Positions 43,213 to 64,000 of a stretch of DNA of 64,000 nucleotides are shown here, piece after piece. The stretch comes from Brachypodium distachyon. Taxonomy: Eukaryota; Streptophyta; Magnoliopsida; Poales; Poaceae. The stretch's first letter is position 1. Each line of letters begins with the position of its first letter. Under the pieces are notes generated by a model that searched no databases, had not been told where the DNA came from, and was given only the letters and a program-made list of their open reading frames with translations. The position numbers were made by a program, and so were the translations under genes. The stretch spans positions 5,952,001-6,016,000 of the forward strand of contig NC_016134.3 of the NCBI RefSeq assembly GCF_000005505.3, read 5' to 3'.

Positions 43213-45120
43213 ATCAGCTCCGTGCCGATGATCTCATCTCAAGAAAGCCCACATTGTAAGATTTTGTCTCGTCATGGCAATTGGAGAGAGATCAAACTCA
43301 AAAAAGAGTAAGTACGGAGTGTCGTCGGTTTGTTGGTAGGTACCTTCATGTCGAGCAAGAGCTCTCTTCAGATTTAGGCCTAGGAAAAATGTGTTTTGGA
43401 TCCTAGCCCCAAAAAGGTTTTACTTACTTATGGCTTTCTTAATTAAAGGCTGAGCTCTTTGCTTTATCTTTTAAACAATATGGTATTTCAAGGAAAAAAT
43501 TCTTTTACAAAAATAATAATAAGGGTACATGTATAGTTGATCAAATTTAAAGCATCGCAGTACATCTGTCAAAGACAATTGCAACCTAGAACATTTGTAG
43601 GTCTTATGATCTTTAGCGGAGAGCTTGTAATTTGACTTATTTGTTACTCTCTCTTTTTTCTGTGAAAATTAGTCTTGAACTTAGTAGACTTGTCATTGAT
43701 GTTATGTCACTAAAGCTAATTTGGGTATATTTTTCCTCCACCTTATGCCCCTCGCAAAAAAAATGGTGCTTAACATTTGTATATTTTGTAAGAAGAGGCG
43801 CGAGAGAGAGAGAGAGATACAACATAGAGATCCGGTGAAAATGCATAATATCTGAGCCCAAATATCTTTGAGGATTTACCGATTTAGGCACATCTATTTC
43901 GAGGCTACAACGGTTACACACACACGACTTGGCCCCCTCCCCTCCACTCTCTCGGCGACCTTTTCCCACGGTCCAGGGGACGCCCAAATGCGCTTTTGTT
44001 GGGACTCTCAGGATAAGCTAGACCAAGACATGAATTGGATGCATCCGGTGCACTTTTGGCCCCACTTTCAGTGACCCAGATATGCCCCATTTCTCCCCAG
44101 AAAATATCTCCGGACGTAGGATATTTCCCTCTTGAGAGATTGGGCTTTGGCTTTGGGACCCCGGGAAGAAGGGGATTTCGATGATATTTGTGCTTGGGGA
44201 GGAGGATCGGTCCAAACGGAGGAGGGATGGGCAGGCGTTGGTCGTGTTATCCGTTGTGTGTAGGATCTGAGCCATATGGTTGGCTGGGAATGGGCCCAGG
44301 GATCCTGCGCTTTTTGGCTCGCAAGCTGTGCGCTTTTTGGCATCTTGTCGACGGTTTGCAGCCCACTTGGGGCAGAAGATCTTTGTTCGTGACCTTCAGA
44401 AAAAGATCAGGATTACTACCTTTGCTTTTGCCACGTCGAGTTTCATGAGTTGTCAGCAGTCACTTGTTTCGCTAGGTTAGATGGAGCAATAGTACTTGGA
44501 ACGTGGCAGAACTAGGATGCAATCCACAACGAATGAACAAAATTGCAGCACGAATCAAAAAGCAATAGGTAGGATAATGAAATATGCAGAACAAGCCAAA
44601 ATAGCAATCTTCTCCAAGGAAGATTGATCAACTATCTTAATCTGCAAGGTTACATACACAGATACACAGGATAGAAAGCAAATAAATGGTGTCCACATTG
44701 TTGATGTGCAGTGGTAGAAATAATGAATGCAGGCAGTAGAAAGGGTCAGTTTGCTAGCAGAAATACAGAATAAACGAATCAGTCCCTTCTTTCCTCAAGT
44801 TCGCAGTTTGGATAGAAAATTGTGAATGGCAGGTTTGTACCATACAAAAATGTTCAGACCAACGGAAACTCAAAAAATCACAAGGCACATCAAGCCCGTC
44901 TACTGAAGGACAGAGACAAGAGTTTAGTCTACAACTTAAACACTCAGTTTGCTTCTTCATAATTTCTTCTGCCAGCTTGTTCTTCCATCAACATGTTTTC
45001 CAACACATACAGATAAAGATCGCACAATTTGCACTTGTTATTTTCTGTTTTCTTAATTGCCTTCCTTATCTTGTTTGTGTCCACCTCCGAGCCACTGCAG
45101 ATAAGGTAATATGAAAGAGT
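43213..45120. other. Intergenic region between the Pumilio and CDC5 genes
   Basis: No gene recognised. 43900-44480 is moderately GC-rich with short ORFs lacking conserved wording. The 44640-45120 part probably includes the 3' UTR of CDC5. Confidence 0.4.
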
Positions 45121-51150
<6,030 letters not shown>

Positions 51151-54100
51151 GCGGCCGACTATCCGTTCGTTCCATCTGACAGCTGGGCCTGCTGCACAGT
51201 TTTTAAACGTATATTTATGCCGTTTGTTCCGTATCACGCGAAAACCTCTGTTTAATGGGAATTTAGAAATTTTCATTACTAACCATCAGATCTCAATGGA
51301 TGGATCAGATTAAAGTGGAATTTATATGGCTTCTTTGTGATATGGTTCGGGATGCCCCGATCTTTCGATGAGATTGGTAACTCTCGATTTGTTTAGGAGG
51401 TGACGTTGACGATACAACTACGGCCTGAAAGGTTGTGACGTAGCAATTGATACATCAATTCCAGAGGGTTATTAACCATACGGGGACACGGTCAACCTGA
51501 CCACGAAGGTCTTTGTTCCTGCAAACAATCGAAGAACAAGTAAAAACAAGATAAATTGAAGTACGAGATCGAAGAACAAGTAAGAACAAGATAAATTGTT
51601 AGTACAATCTAAAATTGCGAATATGCTGTATTAAACTGGTGTCTCAACGAAACGATATGTTGGTGGTTCCGAAAGCGGAAAGCAGATGGTCTCAACACGA
51701 AGTTGCAGCAATGGCTAACTTTTAACCAAGCAAAACTCAAGACTTCATAGGTAAATACATGGAGTATATAAAAGGAGGAGTGAGAGGTATTTTCGTCCAC
51801 CTTTAGAAGGAGGCCGAAATCCAGATTTATTTCTAACTTTCCTAACAAAGTACAACTTTTTTGAAAACATAAAACAGATCCGTCAGATTGTTTCGTCCAT
51901 CACGGTCAGCACGTGTCAAATCTCCTTGTGGGGCTGGATCCTTTGGAAAGATCTCAAAATTATCTTTCCAACATGTACTTGTTTGCTTGATTTGGTCTTC
52001 AATGCGGCCTAGGTGAAAAAAAAAATTGGGTCTCCTGACAGATTCAAGTTGAATTCGGGATATCTTTCTCTAGCAAACTCCAAATCATCTGCCGTTTGAT
52101 TTTATGGAAAGTATACTTGATAGGACTCACTTTCCGTCTCCCGTTGCATGCTATCACACATCATCTTTACTTTGGACTTATATAGTTCAATAACAAGATA
52201 GTAGGTCTGCCTCTTTGCAAGTAATATATTGAGCACATTTAATAATTGAATTCACCTTATTATAATTGTTACTAAATAATTCAACAATTATGGTTCTAAT
52301 GGTCGTATCCATGGTGATCATGTCCATATCATTTTAGATCATAGAAATCCAAAGCATAGGAATAAGAAAAAATATATTATTGAAATGTCATGGCATTTTG
52401 AATACTATAGAAATAAAACACATATCGTTTGAAAAGAGTATTTGGATGCTACGTAGGAAAATATAAGAATTTTGAGATTAAATGGAGTAAGAGAGGAGAG
52501 AGATAGAGAAAATATGCACTGGAACTTTCAAAAGGAAGTTTCAATGAGGTTAGACCTCATGGATGGATTCCTCCAAAATTTGGACTAATAGTTCATATCC
52601 TAGGAAATTCCTTTTGTGCAAATCCTATGATCTAAATGACATCTACAAGAATTATTCTTTAGGATTGAAATCCTCTGTTTTCTTCCAAAAATAGTAAGAT
52701 AAAAAGAGAGCCATATTTTACGCAACCATAAAATATGTTTAAATGATCAGAGATTTCACCCTTCGCCTGATTCATTTATTTGAGATCTCATGTCTGAGAT
52801 TGAAAGTTTTCAAGTTTTTAATGAATAGAGTTTTTCACTGTGTGCAACACAGCGAAAATACACATGCAACTTTAAAACAACACAACATTCAATAACCTCT
52901 TACCATCAACATCTGAGATGTCAAGCTCACCACATTCGGACTCAGCAATGACGATTCTGGCATGTTGAAGCTTGACAACCACTGGATTTCGTAAGCTCGG
53001 AAGATCTACCGAAGATCCCATCTCCCCTAGGTTTTATGGCACGAAGAAACCATGTTTCGACCTCTAAACCGAGCTCACATAAGTGAGTTATGCAGTCTCT
53101 TTCATCTAGGGCAAAGAAGGGCCGAGGTAAGCTCCTAGAACAACGGCACCGAGAACTTCCTTAGCATTTGGGGCAGGATTGATGGCCCCGACATGATGCA
53201 AGCAGAGGAATGGGACAATTGACGAAGAGTAGATGGGGAGCCCCAAGGCAGCTCGCTCGAGGAATGAAAGGAAAATTGAGGAAGAGAGAGGTGAGTTCTG
53301 AGGCAACTCACTTGGGAAGAAAGTAATCAATCCACCCATTGGTCTGAGGCAACTCACTCGGGAAGAAAGTAATCATTCCGCCCATTGGTCAAGCCAGATG
53401 CATCATTCCCCCAACAAAAGCACAATGTTTCATTTACACAACCATAATTTTGGGGTTATCTTTTCAAAAATCTCAAGACATCATTTTGCTGGTACTACTG
53501 ACACAAATCTAACATGTGGGCACAGATGTCAGGTCTTATATGGCACCAAGAAACGCTCTAGTTCAAATCCGTGCCAACCTATGTGGCACGGAGGGAGTAA
53601 CTAATAGAAGAGCCAGGGCATCATTTTTGTTATTTGTATTATTATTTTTCATATTTCTTTGCACAACTTATATGTTCAGCCAAAAATAGGAGCAGGACTT
53701 TAACATCACTTTTCCTCAAATTTCATTCACGATAACCACGAGACCATCGTCGACCTACGGCCATGTATCACACGTCAGTCGGCTGATGATCAGGAAAGTA
53801 GGGGTGCGTTTGGATCTACGACAAAGCAAAAACTAGCCATGCCAAACAAGGCTAAGCGTTTGGTACTGATAAAATATTCTTGTTTTTATGGCAATTTAGT
53901 CAGCAACTGCCATCAAATCCTTGCTCTCGAAGGAAAACCGATTTGAGAAAACAACCGCATCATGTAATAGTTAAAATTTGACTAGTCAAATCTTACTATT
54001 TTATTTACGTTCTCAGCTAGGCTAGCTAGCTGCCTGGCCTGGCTAAGCTAGCTGAGCTAATAAACCAAACTAGCGTAGCCTGGCTAAGCTAGCTGCCTGG

Positions 54101-54545
54101 CTTGGCTAAGTTAGCTGAGAAGGCCAACAGTCCAACACCAACTGATGTGCCTGCCTCCTTTACGCACGGCGATACGTTAGCTTCTCGTAACAGAGCAACA
54201 AAGCTAAGGTTATTTGCGGCAGATGGGTCAGGCCTGGAAGGAACACGATGGTTCACTCCAGCTGATTCCACTACGTAAATCACCAAATGACATAACGCAA
54301 GATAGGCTATGTGACCAGAATCTCAGAGCATGGTAAAAAACATATAAAGAAACTGCATCACGATTAAATAGCTCCAAACATAGCAGAAGTACAGGCTAAC
54401 AACACAGAGATGAAGTGACAAAACGTCCTGCCTAGAGGAAAACCGATGACAAGTCTTAGGCCTCTCAGCCAGCTAAGTACTCATGACAGCAACATTCTCA
54501 TGATTATATTTGATAAAATATTAGGGAACAGCTACTACTTCCTTC
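51151..54545. other. Intergenic region between CDC5 and RPS9
   Basis: No gene recognised. It includes small tandem duplications: a 40-bp period at 51528-51598 (atcgaagaacaagta...) and a 46-bp period at 53297-53388 (tctgaggcaactcact...). An AGCTAGCT-rich block lies at 54011-54120. A lone Stowaway-like right end (cacggagggag before ta) is near 53587-53597. The last bases up to 54545 belong to the RPS9 3' UTR. Confidence 0.45.
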
Positions 54546-56838
<2,293 letters not shown>

Positions 56839-56926
56839 GGCTGGAGCTCTCTCGCCTGCGCCTGCGCCGCCGCCGCTCTGTGGTGGAGTTGATAGGAGGA
56901 AGGGGTGCGGTAGGAGAAGAAGGGTG

Positions 56927-57087
56927 TTTTATACCTGGAAGCAAAACCCTAGTGGGCTGTGGGTTATGTTGTATGGGCCACGTAGTTGGGCTCGTTACTC
57001 GTTAGTGTTAAAGTGTGGCCAACGATTAGGATAAGGCCTGCTTCTCTCTCGCTTCCGATGGACCGTGGCTGGCCCAGAAATATGGGC
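56927..57087 (-). promoter_or_regulatory. RPS9 core promoter with telo-box and site II motifs
   Basis: A TATA-like tataaaa (minus strand, 56927-56933) lies about 90 bp from the ATG. Next to it are a telo-box AAACCCTA (plus strand 56944-56951) and GGGCC/TGGGCC site II motifs (56974-56979, 57071-57076, 57082-57087). Telo-box plus site II is the established signature of plant ribosomal-protein promoters, read by TCP-type factors. Confidence 0.75.
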
Positions 57088-57479
57088 CATCTACGAGGCC
57101 CCGCTTGGGAGGTTTGCAAAATATTCCACCCGTAAATGCATACAGGAGTAAATTTCTGAGTACCAATGAAACCGTTGTAATTTACTTCTCATCTGAAAGT
57201 GGCGTTTGGAAGCGATGGAAGAACAGAAATTAAGTGCACCTAAAATTGGTTTGCCTTGGAGAGAAATCGACGGAGCTAGCAGTGGATCGAGGAAATAATA
57301 GAAATTAAGTTTGAGGATCAGCGACGGAGTGCTTGGAGAAGTGCTTGCGTGGCCGCATCATCGTTGAGGCGCTGCTGCTTTCGCTGAGCTAGGCCTTCGT
57401 CTAGCACCAGCAGGAGTTCCATTGGTCCCTACGGCGGTAGCAGGTAGAACGGAGGCGCGGCAGATGGAGCTCCGGCAAG

Positions 57480-57658
57480 TAGTGACGGATCCAAGGGGGG
57501 GCGCCGGGGGGCTTTGCCCCCCCTAACAAATTTCATTTTACTTAATACTTGCTAATCAGCTCATTAAAATCACTTAAAAATAGTTGAAGTCTCTAATTTC
57601 ACCCTCCCCCCTAATCCCAACTCGCCCCCCTCATGTTGAATTTCTGGCTCCGTCCTTG
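57480..57658. mobile_element. hAT-type MITE, ~179 bp
   Basis: Ends tagtgacggatcca and (inverse) caaggacggagcca. Flanking 8-bp words ccggcaag (57472-57479) and ctggcaag (57659-57666) differ by one base. It contains C/G runs such as aagggggggcgcc. The same ...acggagcca end occurs in the element at 43043. Confidence 0.7.
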
Positions 57659-57666
57659 CTGGCAAG

Positions 57667-58354
57667 GTGCGGTTGCAGGATAGGGACGCAGCACCACCCG
57701 AATAACCCTCTGGTCGGCGAGAGATCGACGGACGCACATGGCGTGCGGCGGCGGCGATAGGTGTCGCGACTCGTGAGCAGAGGAGAGCCAGACGGAGACG
57801 GGTACCAGCAAGTTGGGACTGAGGAAACGTGAAGCTCGCCAGGCATCACCCGAAGAACCTGCCGGCGGCAGAGAGCTCGGCGGGGTGCGCATGCGCGGCG
57901 GTCACCCTCTATTTTCTCTTCTCCGAATTTCTTTCCGGGTCTGCTGACCTCCGTAACATTTTCTGTCATATTGGGCCAAAAGCAGCCGGAAAAGAAAACG
58001 AACACGGTGAATCAACCATGATTTTAAACTTCCGTCGGATATTTTGTGAGCTCCAGATTTTACACTGGTTTTAGGCCCAAAATCGGGCTTCCGGCCCAAA
58101 GGTTAACTGTTCCGACTTCCGGTGGACCGTGATAGAGGAACTCTTCTCGGCCTCGACCAATTTCGGTTTTTGTTCTAAAGTTTTTCCCCTCTGGCATAGA
58201 AGGCGGGAAATGCTTAAGACTGAAGCAGCGTGGAGTTCGGTCGGATAAACTTCCACATTCATATTGGTCAAAAAAAACTACCACATTCTGTCTTTCCGCT
58301 GCCCCCGCCATTTGGACATAGATTGAGAATTAAAACTGATTTTTATGAATTCTA
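57667..58354. other. Intergenic stretch
   Basis: GC-rich up to 57900, then ordinary. No gene recognised and ORFs show no family wording. Confidence 0.4.
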
Positions 58355-58467
58355 CTCCCTCCGTTTCATAATTCTTGTCTTAAATTTGTCCAAAAATAGA
58401 TGTATCTATTTCTAAAAGATGTCTAGGCACATGTAAGATTTCGACAAGAATTATGAAACATAGGTAG
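58355..58467. mobile_element. Stowaway MITE, 113 bp
   Basis: TA at 58353-58354 and 58468-58469. Ends ctccctccgtttcataattc and (inverse) ctacctatgtttcataattc. Closely related to the copy at 2827. Confidence 0.88.
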
Positions 58468-58737
58468 TACTGTTTAGATGTCTATAAAATTAAGAATTTG
58501 AATTGGACACTTCACTTTTTATATTGACTATGACTGGAAACGGCATGAAACACAATGCCATAACAGGGGACCAATGTACTCCAGCAATTAAAATGGGTAT
58601 ATAAATCGAGGACATGGACACAAAGGTTAAAGCTACACAGCTTCTGGGAGGAGTAATGTTAGCAAGAGCTAGTGTATATTATATACATCACCACCATATA
58701 CAAGAGCTCGTAGAAAGTAAAAGCTATCTGAATAATA

Positions 58738-58840
58738 CTACCTCCGTCCAACAATAAGGGACGTATTATGTTTCCTTTGACCAATGCTTTAACCACAAAT
58801 TACTCTATTAATATATGATTATATGACATAGATTCATATT
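58738..58840. mobile_element. Left part of a Stowaway-like MITE, cut by the copia element
   Basis: After TA (58736-58737) the sequence ctacctccgtccaacaataa ggga starts a MITE. Its other end is missing because the copia LTR begins at 58841. The rest should lie beyond the 5' LTR outside this window. Confidence 0.6.
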
Positions 58841-60183
58841 TGTGAGATCGAGATAGGCAATCAGAGGGGGGGTGAATGATTGCGCGGAAGCAAATTAAAA
58901 CTTTTCCCGAAAGTTCAAACCCTAAATCACCTTTCTGTCCGTGATAGTAAAACAGCCGTAACTTTTGATTGGATGAACCAAAAAATACTTATGAGTATGG
59001 AAAAGAAAGGTATTAAAATTATCTAACCAACGCAACAAGAATCACCTCAATCGGACTTACCAATCAAAAGATATGATCAAAATAGTAACAGCTGACAGAA
59101 AGTTACGAGGATTAATCTAAAACCAATTTCGAGGAATAACAAGAAAGATGAATTAATTGCAATCTTCTCTTGATCTCGTGATAAACCTGCAGCAAAGTAT
59201 TATAAACTTGTGATGAACCTGCACCAAAGTATTAGAAAGATCTAGCACGAAGATTTCACGAAGATCCGAGAAGAACAGAGATGACACCGCCAACGAATCT
59301 CTTTATTGCAACGATGTCGATCGATTACAAAAGATGCAACCATGCATCCAAGAACTCTCCAAGAATTGATCTAGATCCAAAGCTTTGAGTTCCCTCACGT
59401 CCTTGCTAAAACCCTAGCTAGGATGCCCTCTATTTATAAGGGAAAATTCGCAACCCTAAACCGAATCCGAATCCAACACGGACTCCTCTGTCCCGATCAG
59501 TATTTTGCCCGTGGGGCCCGCATACGACCTCGGATTGAGATGACTCCAAAATCAAAGTTGTTCGTCTCGACGACGCGCACAACTTTCATGTTGATCACTT
59601 TTCCATCCGACGCCATCTTAATGACGCTACTGTTTAATCTTTAAACAGCTCTCATCCAGCCACGGCTGGACCTACATATCTTCACCTCGATGTCACTTCA
59701 TGCCATCAACTCTTCTTGTGATGTCTTCAAAACTCGACCATCACGTATCGAATATCTCCAATACCGTACATCTCCGGTATAAACAACATACGACAAACCG
59801 GTGCCCTCCCGGATCATCGTAGCCTTCACTTCCATTGTTCCTTCGCACGAACGTCCCGCATGACCTTGATCCTCGACCTCAGCTTCCCAAGCTTCGTCTC
59901 TCGATCCCGTCATCGACCACGTTCTTCTAGCTCCGGCAACACCTGAAAGCGAACACACAAATAACCAGTACGAGCACAAGTCCACGACTTGACTCAGGGT
60001 AAGTTTCACACAACTCACGCCATGTTTTCACATAAGAAACTAATGGATCAGCACACCACTAGCAAAGCACTAAGTCCAAACAAGATACATGTCATCACTT
60101 AAATATCCATATTATTCAAAGTATCCACATCAATGTTTCATCTAAAACACTTGCCAATGTTACACATCACATATGATTTCACA
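58841..60183 (-). repeat. Copia 3' LTR, 1343 bp
   Basis: On the minus strand it starts tgtgaaatcatatgtg right after the polypurine tract and ends ...gatctcaca (plus-strand 58841: tgtgagatcg), giving TGTGA...TCACA termini. A TATA box (minus tataaata, 59431-59438) is followed by a leader with ctagctagggttttag. The target duplication cannot be checked because the other end is off the window. Confidence 0.85.
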
Positions 60184-61283
60184 ATCTCCCCCTTGATGAA
60201 AACATTGGCAACCTTTCGTTAACAACATTAGACATTGAACATTGATTGGCATACACATTCACTTAACTCTCAGATTTTCAAGGTTTTGAAAAGAAAATGA
60301 AAAACATCAAAAAGTTGGAGAAACACCAATAAAAGAACACCAATGAAAGGTAAAATATGGTATGTATATGTGTTCAAATCTCTCCCCCTTTGACAATGAA
60401 TTTCATCAAAACCACACAAAAATATTTCCCCCGCTTCAATTTTTTTAAACTAAAAGCGATTTTTTTTTCTTGTAATGAGCACTATGAAACATCATGAACA
60501 TGATAATTGTGCATCCAAGTCATGTAAAAAGTAGTTGTACTCGACATGTATATAAGTATGATGTAATCTACACATGACTAACAATCAAGTATTGTTACAA
60601 TTTATTGCAAAACATGGTCTCCCCTTGTCAACTACATCAATACTTGAATACAAAATAACTTGCAGCACATTACATTAAACAAAGCACTTTATAAAAGCAT
60701 AATATTTATTTTCATTGAATTTATATGCCAAGTCAATTCAACCTTGCCAAGCCTATATTTAAACCACCATGCCAAGCCTATGTCCAGAGTGCAATGATTA
60801 ACAATCAGAAGCTTAAAGCAATGATAAGCAATCAGAAGCTTAAGACAAAGGTTTCAATAAACACAGCAACCTCCAAGTTCATACCAAAGTGCAATGATAA
60901 GCAGTCTCGTGAAGATGTAGTGCGACATTGGCATATTTATTTAGTAAAAATTGCTTGACACCACGTGTCTTTGTATATTTGGAACCTTGATACCATTATA
61001 TTTTCATCATTGCTAGTAATTAAGTATCCAAAACCAAAATAGCTAGCAAAGTTTAACCATGACAAGATTTAGTTCAAGTTATCATTCGTATTAGAAGTCA
61101 TGTGATAGACTATTTCATACGAGCATACATATAAAATGACAATGTCCTCAAAACATAAACGTGGTTGCAAAAATGTCATTTCAGGATGGAATACAATGCT
61201 CATTACTTTTTCAGATTTTTTATTTATTAAAGATAAAAGAATGAAAAAGAAGCAAGTATCGTACACGAAGAACAAACTCCCCC
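60184..61283 (-). other. Copia region between the polyprotein stop and the 3' LTR
   Basis: AT-rich, about 1.1 kb, without an env-like ORF. Purine tracts of the form aagggggaga occur three times on the minus strand (near 60190, 60387 and 61277). A short repeated word (gcaatgat.a.caatcagaag) occurs near 60797 and 60820. Confidence 0.6.
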
Positions 61284-64000
61284 TCAAACCATCCCGTATG
61301 GTTTGATTACTCCAAGTTCACCTCGAAGAAAAGCAAACCGAGAAGAATCCAATGGTTTAGTAAAAATGTCTGCCAATTGACGTTCGGTATCTATAAAGTT
61401 GAGCACAACATTTTCTTTTTCAACATGATCTCTAAGAAAATGATATCTTATATCTATGTGCTTAGTTCTAGAATGTTGCACTGGGTTTTTAGCAATACAT
61501 ATAGCACTAGTGTTATCACAATAAAGTGGTACACTTTCTAAAATAACCCCATAATCTTTCATTGTAGCTATTATCCATAAAATCTGTGAACAACAGCAAG
61601 CAGCAGCTACATATTCACTTTCAGCAGTAGACTGTGCAACAGAACTTTGTTTCTTAGAAGACCAAAGTACTAAAGAATCACCCAAAAATAAGCATGTACC
61701 AGATGTACTCTTTCTATCAATTCTACAACCTCCAAAATCAGCATCCGAAAATGCACGCAATATGATACTAGAGGAAGCAGAAAGCCAAATGCCAAAAGAT
61801 TGGGTGCCATGTAGATACCTGAAAATCCTCTTGACAGCTTGTAAATGTGATGTACGTGGGGAAGCTTGAAACCGTGCACACAAGCATACAGAAAATTGTA
61901 TATCCGGTCTAGAGGCAGCAAGATAAAGAAGTGAACCAATCATACTCCTGTACATCTTTTGGTCAACAGGTTCACCATCCTCATCAAGATCAAGCGACGT
62001 CGTAGATCCCATTGGTGTCATAATAGGCTTGCAGTTTTCCATCCCAAAACGTCGTAGCAGATCCTTCGTATACTTACTTTGATGTACAAAGGTGCCCTCC
62101 TTTGTTTGCTTGATTTGCAGCCCCAAAAAGTAAGTAAGTTCGCCCATCATGCTCATCTCAAATTCCCTGCTCATAGTTTCTGAAAATTCTGACACCAAAG
62201 CATGAGAGGCAGACCCAAAGATAATATCATCAACATAAACTTGTACGAAGAGTTGATCATTGCCATGCTTGAGTACAAATAAGGTTTTATCAACGTTTCC
62301 CATGGTAAAACCCTTTTCAAGTAAAAAAAATTTTAACCTATCATACCATGCACGTGGGGCTTGTTTTAAACCATACAAAGCCTTTGAGAGTTTATAAACA
62401 TGGTTTGGGAAATTTGGATTCTCAAAACCCGGTGGTTGCTTAACATAAACCTCCTCATCAATGAAGCCATTGAGAAAAGCACTTTTAACATCCATTTGAT
62501 AAAGCTTGAAACCTTTAGATGCAGCAAATGCCAATAAAATTCTTATAGCTTCTAATCTAGCAACAGGGGCAAAAGTTTCATCAAAATCAAGGCCCTCAAT
62601 TTGAGTAAAACCTTGAGCAACCAACCTAGCCTTGTTGCGAACAATAACACCATCCTCACTTTGTTTGTTTTTAAAAACCCAACGTGTACCAATAAGGGTA
62701 TGACCTGGAGGTGGTGAAACAAGAGTCCAAACTTGGTTACGCTCAAAATTTTCTAATTCCTCATGCATGGCATTGATCCACGATTCATCAGTAAATGCAT
62801 GAGATATATCTTTGGGCTCAAAAGAAGCAACAAATGCAGAATGATTGTGAGAGTTAGAATCGATAAACCTTGACCGTGTGACTCTCTCAGTCATGCTTCC
62901 AATAATCTGTTCAGGAGGGTGCCTCTTTTGAATGTGTCGGGGTGCTGAAATATTTGACTCAGCAGCTTGCTCAACCCCAGCTTGAGTAGTCGAGGTAGTC
63001 TCCTGAGGGTGATCAATTGTAGCAGCAGTAGTAGTAGGTGTAGGAACAGCTACAGATGGTGCATGGACAGCAGGGGGCACGCCATCCTCCTCATCATCTT
63101 CATCATCTAAAAATATTCCCTCCCCCTGAACATGTGTTCCTGCATTAGAAACAAGAGGACTAGAGCCAGAACTAGCCTCATCAAAAGTCACTTCACTGGT
63201 TTCCATTAGTCGGTTAGTCTCGTAAACATAAACACGATAACCACGTGAATGAGCAGGATATCCAAGAAACATGCCATCATATGATCTAGACTCAAACTTA
63301 TCTAGATTGCCAGATTTAAGAACAAAGCATTTGCATCCAAAAACTCTTAGGTGAGATATAACAGGTTTACGTCCAAATCGTAGTTCATATGGCGTTTTAT
63401 CAATTTTGGATCTCAAGAACACACGATTTGAAACATAACAAGCAGTAGATATAGCTTCAGCCCAAAACTTTCTAGGAGTAGAAAATTCATCAAGCATAGT
63501 ACGGGCCATCTCAACTAGAGTTCGATTCTTACGCTCCACTACACCATTTTGTTGCGGTACATAAGGTGCAGAAAATTGATGTTCAATGACAAGTTCATCG
63601 CAAAACTGATTAAAATATGAATTCTTAAATTCAGTTCCATTATCACTCCTGATAGTTTTCAAAGATCCTGGGTGCTCAACACTTAATCTATTCACAAGAC
63701 TCTTAAAATGACTAAAAGCCTCATCCTTAGATGCCATAAAATAAACCCAAGAATATCTTGAATAATCATCAACAATCACCAGAACATACCACTTACCACC
63801 AAAAGATTGTACTCTTGATGGACCAACTGTATCAAGGTGTAGAAGTTGTCCTGGGGCATCAGTCATGACACCAGTAATGCGTGCATGAGAACCTGCAACC
63901 ATCTTACCATGTCTACAAGGAGAGCATACAACATGTTTTTCTCCCTTAAGTTTAGGCAAACCATTTAAAACATTCATACCACTAATGCGAGTAAGATGAT
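61284..64000 (-). CDS. Copia polyprotein: integrase, reverse transcriptase, RNase H (N-terminus off window)
   Basis: The frame is open from the window edge (codons before the internal Met at 63977 read HLTRISG) to TGA at 61284, about 905 codons. The pre-integrase end has CSPCRHGKM. The integrase catalytic core shows the D (HLDTVGPS), D (RSDNGTEF) and E ([13 protein letters not shown]) residues. RT shows [40 protein letters not shown] and the active-site YVDDIIFG. RNase H shows [33 protein letters not shown] and [13 protein letters not shown]. It ends [20 protein letters not shown]. No stops or frameshifts were found, so it may still be functional. The wording of the RNase H and RT regions resembles SIRE/Maximus elements; lineage is inferred. 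Confidence 0.95.
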   Translation of the reverse strand, partial: HLTRISGMNVLNGLPKLKGEKHVVCSPCRHGKMVAGSHARITGVMTDAPGQLLHLDTVGPSRVQSFGGKWYVLVIVDDYSRYSWVYFMASKDEAFSHFKSLVNRLSVEHPGSLKTIRSDNGTEFKNSYFNQFCDELVIEHQFSAPYVPQQNGVVERKNRTLVEMARTMLDEFSTPRKFWAEAISTACYVSNRVFLRSKIDKTPYELRFGRKPVISHLRVFGCKCFVLKSGNLDKFESRSYDGMFLGYPAHSRGYRVYVYETNRLMETSEVTFDEASSGSSPLVSNAGTHVQGEGIFLDDEDDEEDGVPPAVHAPSVAVPTPTTTAATIDHPQETTSTTQAGVEQAAESNISAPRHIQKRHPPEQIIGSMTERVTRSRFIDSNSHNHSAFVASFEPKDISHAFTDESWINAMHEELENFERNQVWTLVSPPPGHTLIGTRWVFKNKQSEDGVIVRNKARLVAQGFTQIEGLDFDETFAPVARLEAIRILLAFAASKGFKLYQMDVKSAFLNGFIDEEVYVKQPPGFENPNFPNHVYKLSKALYGLKQAPRAWYDRLKFFLLEKGFTMGNVDKTLFVLKHGNDQLFVQVYVDDIIFGSASHALVSEFSETMSREFEMSMMGELTYFLGLQIKQTKEGTFVHQSKYTKDLLRRFGMENCKPIMTPMGSTTSLDLDEDGEPVDQKMYRSMIGSLLYLAASRPDIQFSVCLCARFQASPRTSHLQAVKRIFRYLHGTQSFGIWLSASSSIILRAFSDADFGGCRIDRKSTSGTCLFLGDSLVLWSSKKQSSVAQSTAESEYVAAACCCSQILWIIATMKDYGVILESVPLYCDNTSAICIAKNPVQHSRTKHIDIRYHFLRDHVEKENVVLNFIDTERQLADIFTKPLDSSRFAFLRGELGVIKPYGMV

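Larger units (their letters stand above)
58841..64000 (-). mobile_element. Ty1/copia retrotransposon (SIRE/Maximus-like), 3' half
   Basis: Reading on the minus strand from the window edge: pre-integrase, integrase, reverse transcriptase and RNase H in one frame, a ~1.1 kb non-coding tail, a polypurine tract (aagggggagat, 60184-60194) and the 3' LTR. Domain order (integrase before RT) makes it Ty1/copia. The frame is uninterrupted, which suggests a recent insertion. The 5' LTR and gag are outside the window. Confidence 0.92.

Noticed and set aside
43868..44480. Cluster of short ORFs on both strands between the Pumilio and CDC5 genes
   Set aside because: Overlapping frames without conserved wording or splice continuity.
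61670..62746. Short minus-strand ORFs within the copia polyprotein
   Set aside because: Alternative-frame shadows of the intact polyprotein.

Overview
The window is nuclear DNA of a grass, probably a cool-season grass (Pooideae, Triticeae-like). The evidence is several TA-flanked Stowaway MITEs, a ~15 kb CACTA element with CACTRCT-type ends, SIRE-like Ty1/copia and Tat-like Ty3/gypsy retrotransposons, degenerate LINEs, and intron-containing plant genes with GC-rich first exons. No bacterial, organellar, CRISPR or rRNA features were seen.

Layout. 1-2522: 3' part of a Ty3/gypsy element read left to right, with an intact antisense extra ORF (open to the window edge) and a 3' LTR. 2523-6632: a ~0.5 kb direct duplication around a dead LINE, with two Stowaway MITEs. 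6633-21699: a CACTA transposon, genes on the minus strand. Its TNP2-type transposase keeps one reading frame over 3.4 kb but has nine in-frame stops. Its second gene joins a TNPA-like region to a Ulp1-like cysteine protease. The middle holds duplicated promoter/subterminal modules, each split by a different LTR insertion. 21700-40389: gene-poor decayed DNA with LINE fragments, MITEs, a 189-bp tandem repeat, a short poly(A) insertion with a 14-bp target-site duplication, a GC-rich repeat patch and an RNase H relic.

40390-57090 is a gene island. Three genes, all on the minus strand, have exon structures that can be read base by base: a Pumilio-family RNA-binding protein (5 exons, 511 aa), the spliceosomal MYB protein CDC5 (4 exons, 982 aa) and 40S ribosomal protein S9/uS4 (3 exons, 195 aa). 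They are unrelated housekeeping or RNA-metabolism genes with separate promoters, not an operon. MITEs sit in a CDC5 intron and between the genes. 57100-64000: more MITEs, then the 3' half of a young-looking Ty1/copia element (uninterrupted integrase-RT-RNase H frame, 1.34-kb 3' LTR) that inserted into a Stowaway MITE.

Most of the DNA is nested transposons around this island. The points most worth a second look are the duplicated 5' modules and shared leader introns of the CACTA element, its protease domain, its transition-only style of decay, and the antisense ORF of the gypsy element.
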